A DNA stretch of 5,965 nucleotides from Candidatus Saccharimonadota bacterium (GTDB taxonomy: Bacteria; Patescibacteriota; Saccharimonadia; UBA4664), in contig JAQZBT010000051.1 of the NCBI GenBank assembly GCA_029237755.1, forward strand, positions 1 through 5,965. Direction: 5' to 3'. Positions within the stretch are counted from its first letter, which is position 1. Each line of letters opens with the position of its first letter. The notes beneath the pieces are model-generated. The model worked only from the letters and a program-made list of their open reading frames with translations, was not told the DNA's origin and did not search any database. Shown in pieces: positions 5,338-5,965 of this stretch. The translations under genes and the position numbers were made by a program.

Positions 5338-5346
5338 TTTGTAGCA
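5338..5346 (-). promoter_or_regulatory. Extended -10 promoter of the small convergent gene, apparently leaderless
   Basis: Minus strand 5346-5338 reads TGCTACAAA, almost identical to the TGCTACATT in front of the gene at 56-526, and both end 7 nt before an ATG. TAGAAA at 5366-5361 gives a 4-of-6 -35 match at 17 nt. Confidence 0.4.
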
Positions 5347-5386
5347 TCTGAGGCCGTCAATTTCTATATGATAAACATCAGGTTAG

Positions 5387-5397
5387 TTGTGCCACAA
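5387..5397. promoter_or_regulatory. Interrupted palindrome TTGTGCCACAA, possible operator
   Basis: TTGTG and CACAA are perfect inverted halves around a single C. The one-base centre is unsuited to an RNA hairpin but fits a protein-binding site. It lies 60 bp upstream of the gene at 5458 and just upstream of the phased ACAAA repeats, with which its right half overlaps. An 11-bp palindrome can arise by chance. Confidence 0.25.
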
Positions 5398-5420
5398 AAA
5401 TCGACAAATGTTCACAAATG
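5391..5420 (+). repeat. Three tandem 10-bp units with ACAAA core, in helical phase
   Basis: Three consecutive decamers, GCCACAAAAA, TCGACAAATG and TTCACAAATG, place ACAAA at 5394-5398, 5404-5408 and 5414-5418, exactly 10 bp apart. The last two share ACAAATG. Spacing of one helical turn would put all cores on one DNA face, as in direct-repeat operators or phased A-tract curvature. They lie directly upstream of or within the probable promoter of the gene at 5458. Confidence 0.4.
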
Positions 5421-5430
5421 GTATATGAAT
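5401..5430 (+). promoter_or_regulatory. Candidate promoter of the secreted-protein gene
   Basis: TCGACA (5401-5406, 5 of 6 bases of the -35 consensus) and TATGAA (5424-5429, 4 of 6 bases of the -10 consensus) are 17 nt apart, giving a start at about 5436 and a leader of about 22 nt that keeps the AAGGA ribosome site. An alternative pair, TTCACA (5411-5416) and CATAAC (5434-5439), also has 17-nt spacing but would start transcription within the ribosome site. The region 5331-5457 is visibly AT-richer than the rest and holds no gene that I can support. Confidence 0.35.
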
Positions 5431-5457
5431 AAGCATAACCATTAAGGACAAACAAAA

Positions 5458-5928
5458 ATGCCCGTCAAAAACAAAAACACAAAAACTACCCTCATCGGCG
5501 GCAATCCCAAAGTAAAGGGGAAAGTGACCTTCCTGGCAGTCACCGCCATCGCCGGAGCCGTGGTAGTCGGCGCCCAGGCCATGAACCCACCAGGATCATC
5601 GGCGGCCACCGGTTACTCTTCGACGATCTATAACCTCGCCGCGAGCGACTACTCGACGGCCATCAGAAGCACTAACGACACCCCCGTTACCATATACGTC
5701 AGACCCGGGACTACTTACAACAAGCGTTGTGATCACACCTGGAATACCACGAGCCCCACTCAGATCTATGTCCACTCAGGCAAGGACGTTCGCCTGGAAG
5801 GCAACTTCATCGTCGGCAACGGCATAACCGAGAAATACTACTACACTGGGACCGGCTGGCACACCTTCCCCAAGCGAGTCGTAGAGTGTGACGCTGACGT
5901 CAAAGTCTACGAATACCCCAACAAATAG
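5458..5928 (+). CDS. Secreted or membrane-anchored protein of unknown function
   Basis: The protein has 156 residues. A polar basic start rich in Asn/Lys/Thr (1-22) precedes a hydrophobic helix (about 23-38) ending in AQA (39-41), a fitting signal peptidase I site before MNPPGSSAAT. If cleaved, about 115 residues are exported; otherwise they stay anchored. The mature part is rich in Thr, Tyr, Ser and Gly, with alternating beta-like segments (TPVTIYVRPGTTYN 75-88, TQIYVHSGKDVRLEGNFIV 101-119, KYYYTGTGWHTF 126-137). Its only two cysteines (C91 and C144) could form a disulfide. No family is recognised. AAGGA (5444-5448) sits 9 nt before the ATG. The first codons are A-rich (repeated AAA/AAC/ACA), unlike the GC-rich neighbours. 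Export would depend on the Sec system of which SecG is part. Confidence 0.8.
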   Translation: MPVKNKNTKTTLIGGNPKVKGKVTFLAVTAIAGAVVVGAQAMNPPGSSAATGYSSTIYNLAASDYSTAIRSTNDTPVTIYVRPGTTYNKRCDHTWNTTSPTQIYVHSGKDVRLEGNFIVGNGITEKYYYTGTGWHTFPKRVVECDADVKVYEYPNK

Positions 5929-5965
5929 CGGCCTCGCAGCTCCTTCCCAGCCAAAGCTCTTTATG

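Noticed and set aside
5227..5445. Plus-strand 72-codon ORF after the solute-binding gene
   Set aside because: It has a TTG start without a Shine-Dalgarno, and runs through the probable promoter of the gene at 5458 and opposite the better-supported minus-strand ORF.
5929..5965. Possible terminator or next gene start at the right edge
   Set aside because: No stem-loop of useful length is seen, and the terminal ATG at 5963 has no following sequence to judge.

Overview
The window looks like a chromosomal stretch of a small-genome bacterium with clearly more than 50% GC, most probably a Candidatus Saccharibacteria (TM7)/Patescibacteria member. That is an inference from three things: a four-helix YvlD-type membrane protein, SecG and a membrane-anchored family 5 solute-binding protein packed in one overlapping operon; a one-step PepP neighbourhood; and very short intergenic gaps. 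TGA is used as an ordinary stop here, which argues against the recoded Gracilibacteria/Absconditabacteria. No phage, IS, CRISPR, tRNA or rRNA was recognised.

Layout. Left edge: a minus-strand membrane-anchored protein of unknown function (56-526), possibly followed by the first codons of another minus-strand gene (1-22). It is divergent from pepP (588-1829), an M24B Xaa-Pro aminopeptidase with all five metal ligands, which overlaps by ATGA a 42-residue very basic protein (1826-1954). Next is a two-gene unit of unknown polytopic membrane proteins (2044-2547 and 2544-2786, GTGA overlap) with its own extended -10 promoter, closed by two consecutive hairpins, the second being a likely terminator. 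A new promoter then drives a tight operon: YvlD/holin-4-type protein (2890-3258), secG (3242-3463, 17-bp overlap) and a family 5 peptide-type solute-binding protein (3463-5193, 1-bp overlap). A 46-codon minus-strand ORF (5190-5330) converges on its end. The right part holds an AT-richer upstream region with phased repeats and a secreted or membrane-anchored protein of unknown function (5458-5928).

How the genes may work together: most products are membrane or exported proteins. SecG belongs to the SecYEG translocon, the solute-binding protein would capture peptides outside the membrane, and PepP trims peptides with proline in position 2 in the cytoplasm. A peptide scavenging theme is plausible, but no permease or ATPase gene is visible here.

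The most notable signal is not a gene. Five apparent transcription-unit starts have a -10 box whose last base lies only 7 or 9 nt before the ATG, several as extended TGn -10 boxes, which predicts leaderless or near-leaderless mRNAs. By contrast, three downstream or longer-leader genes have clear Shine-Dalgarno sequences. This pattern also corrects two gene starts and supports two small or partial genes.
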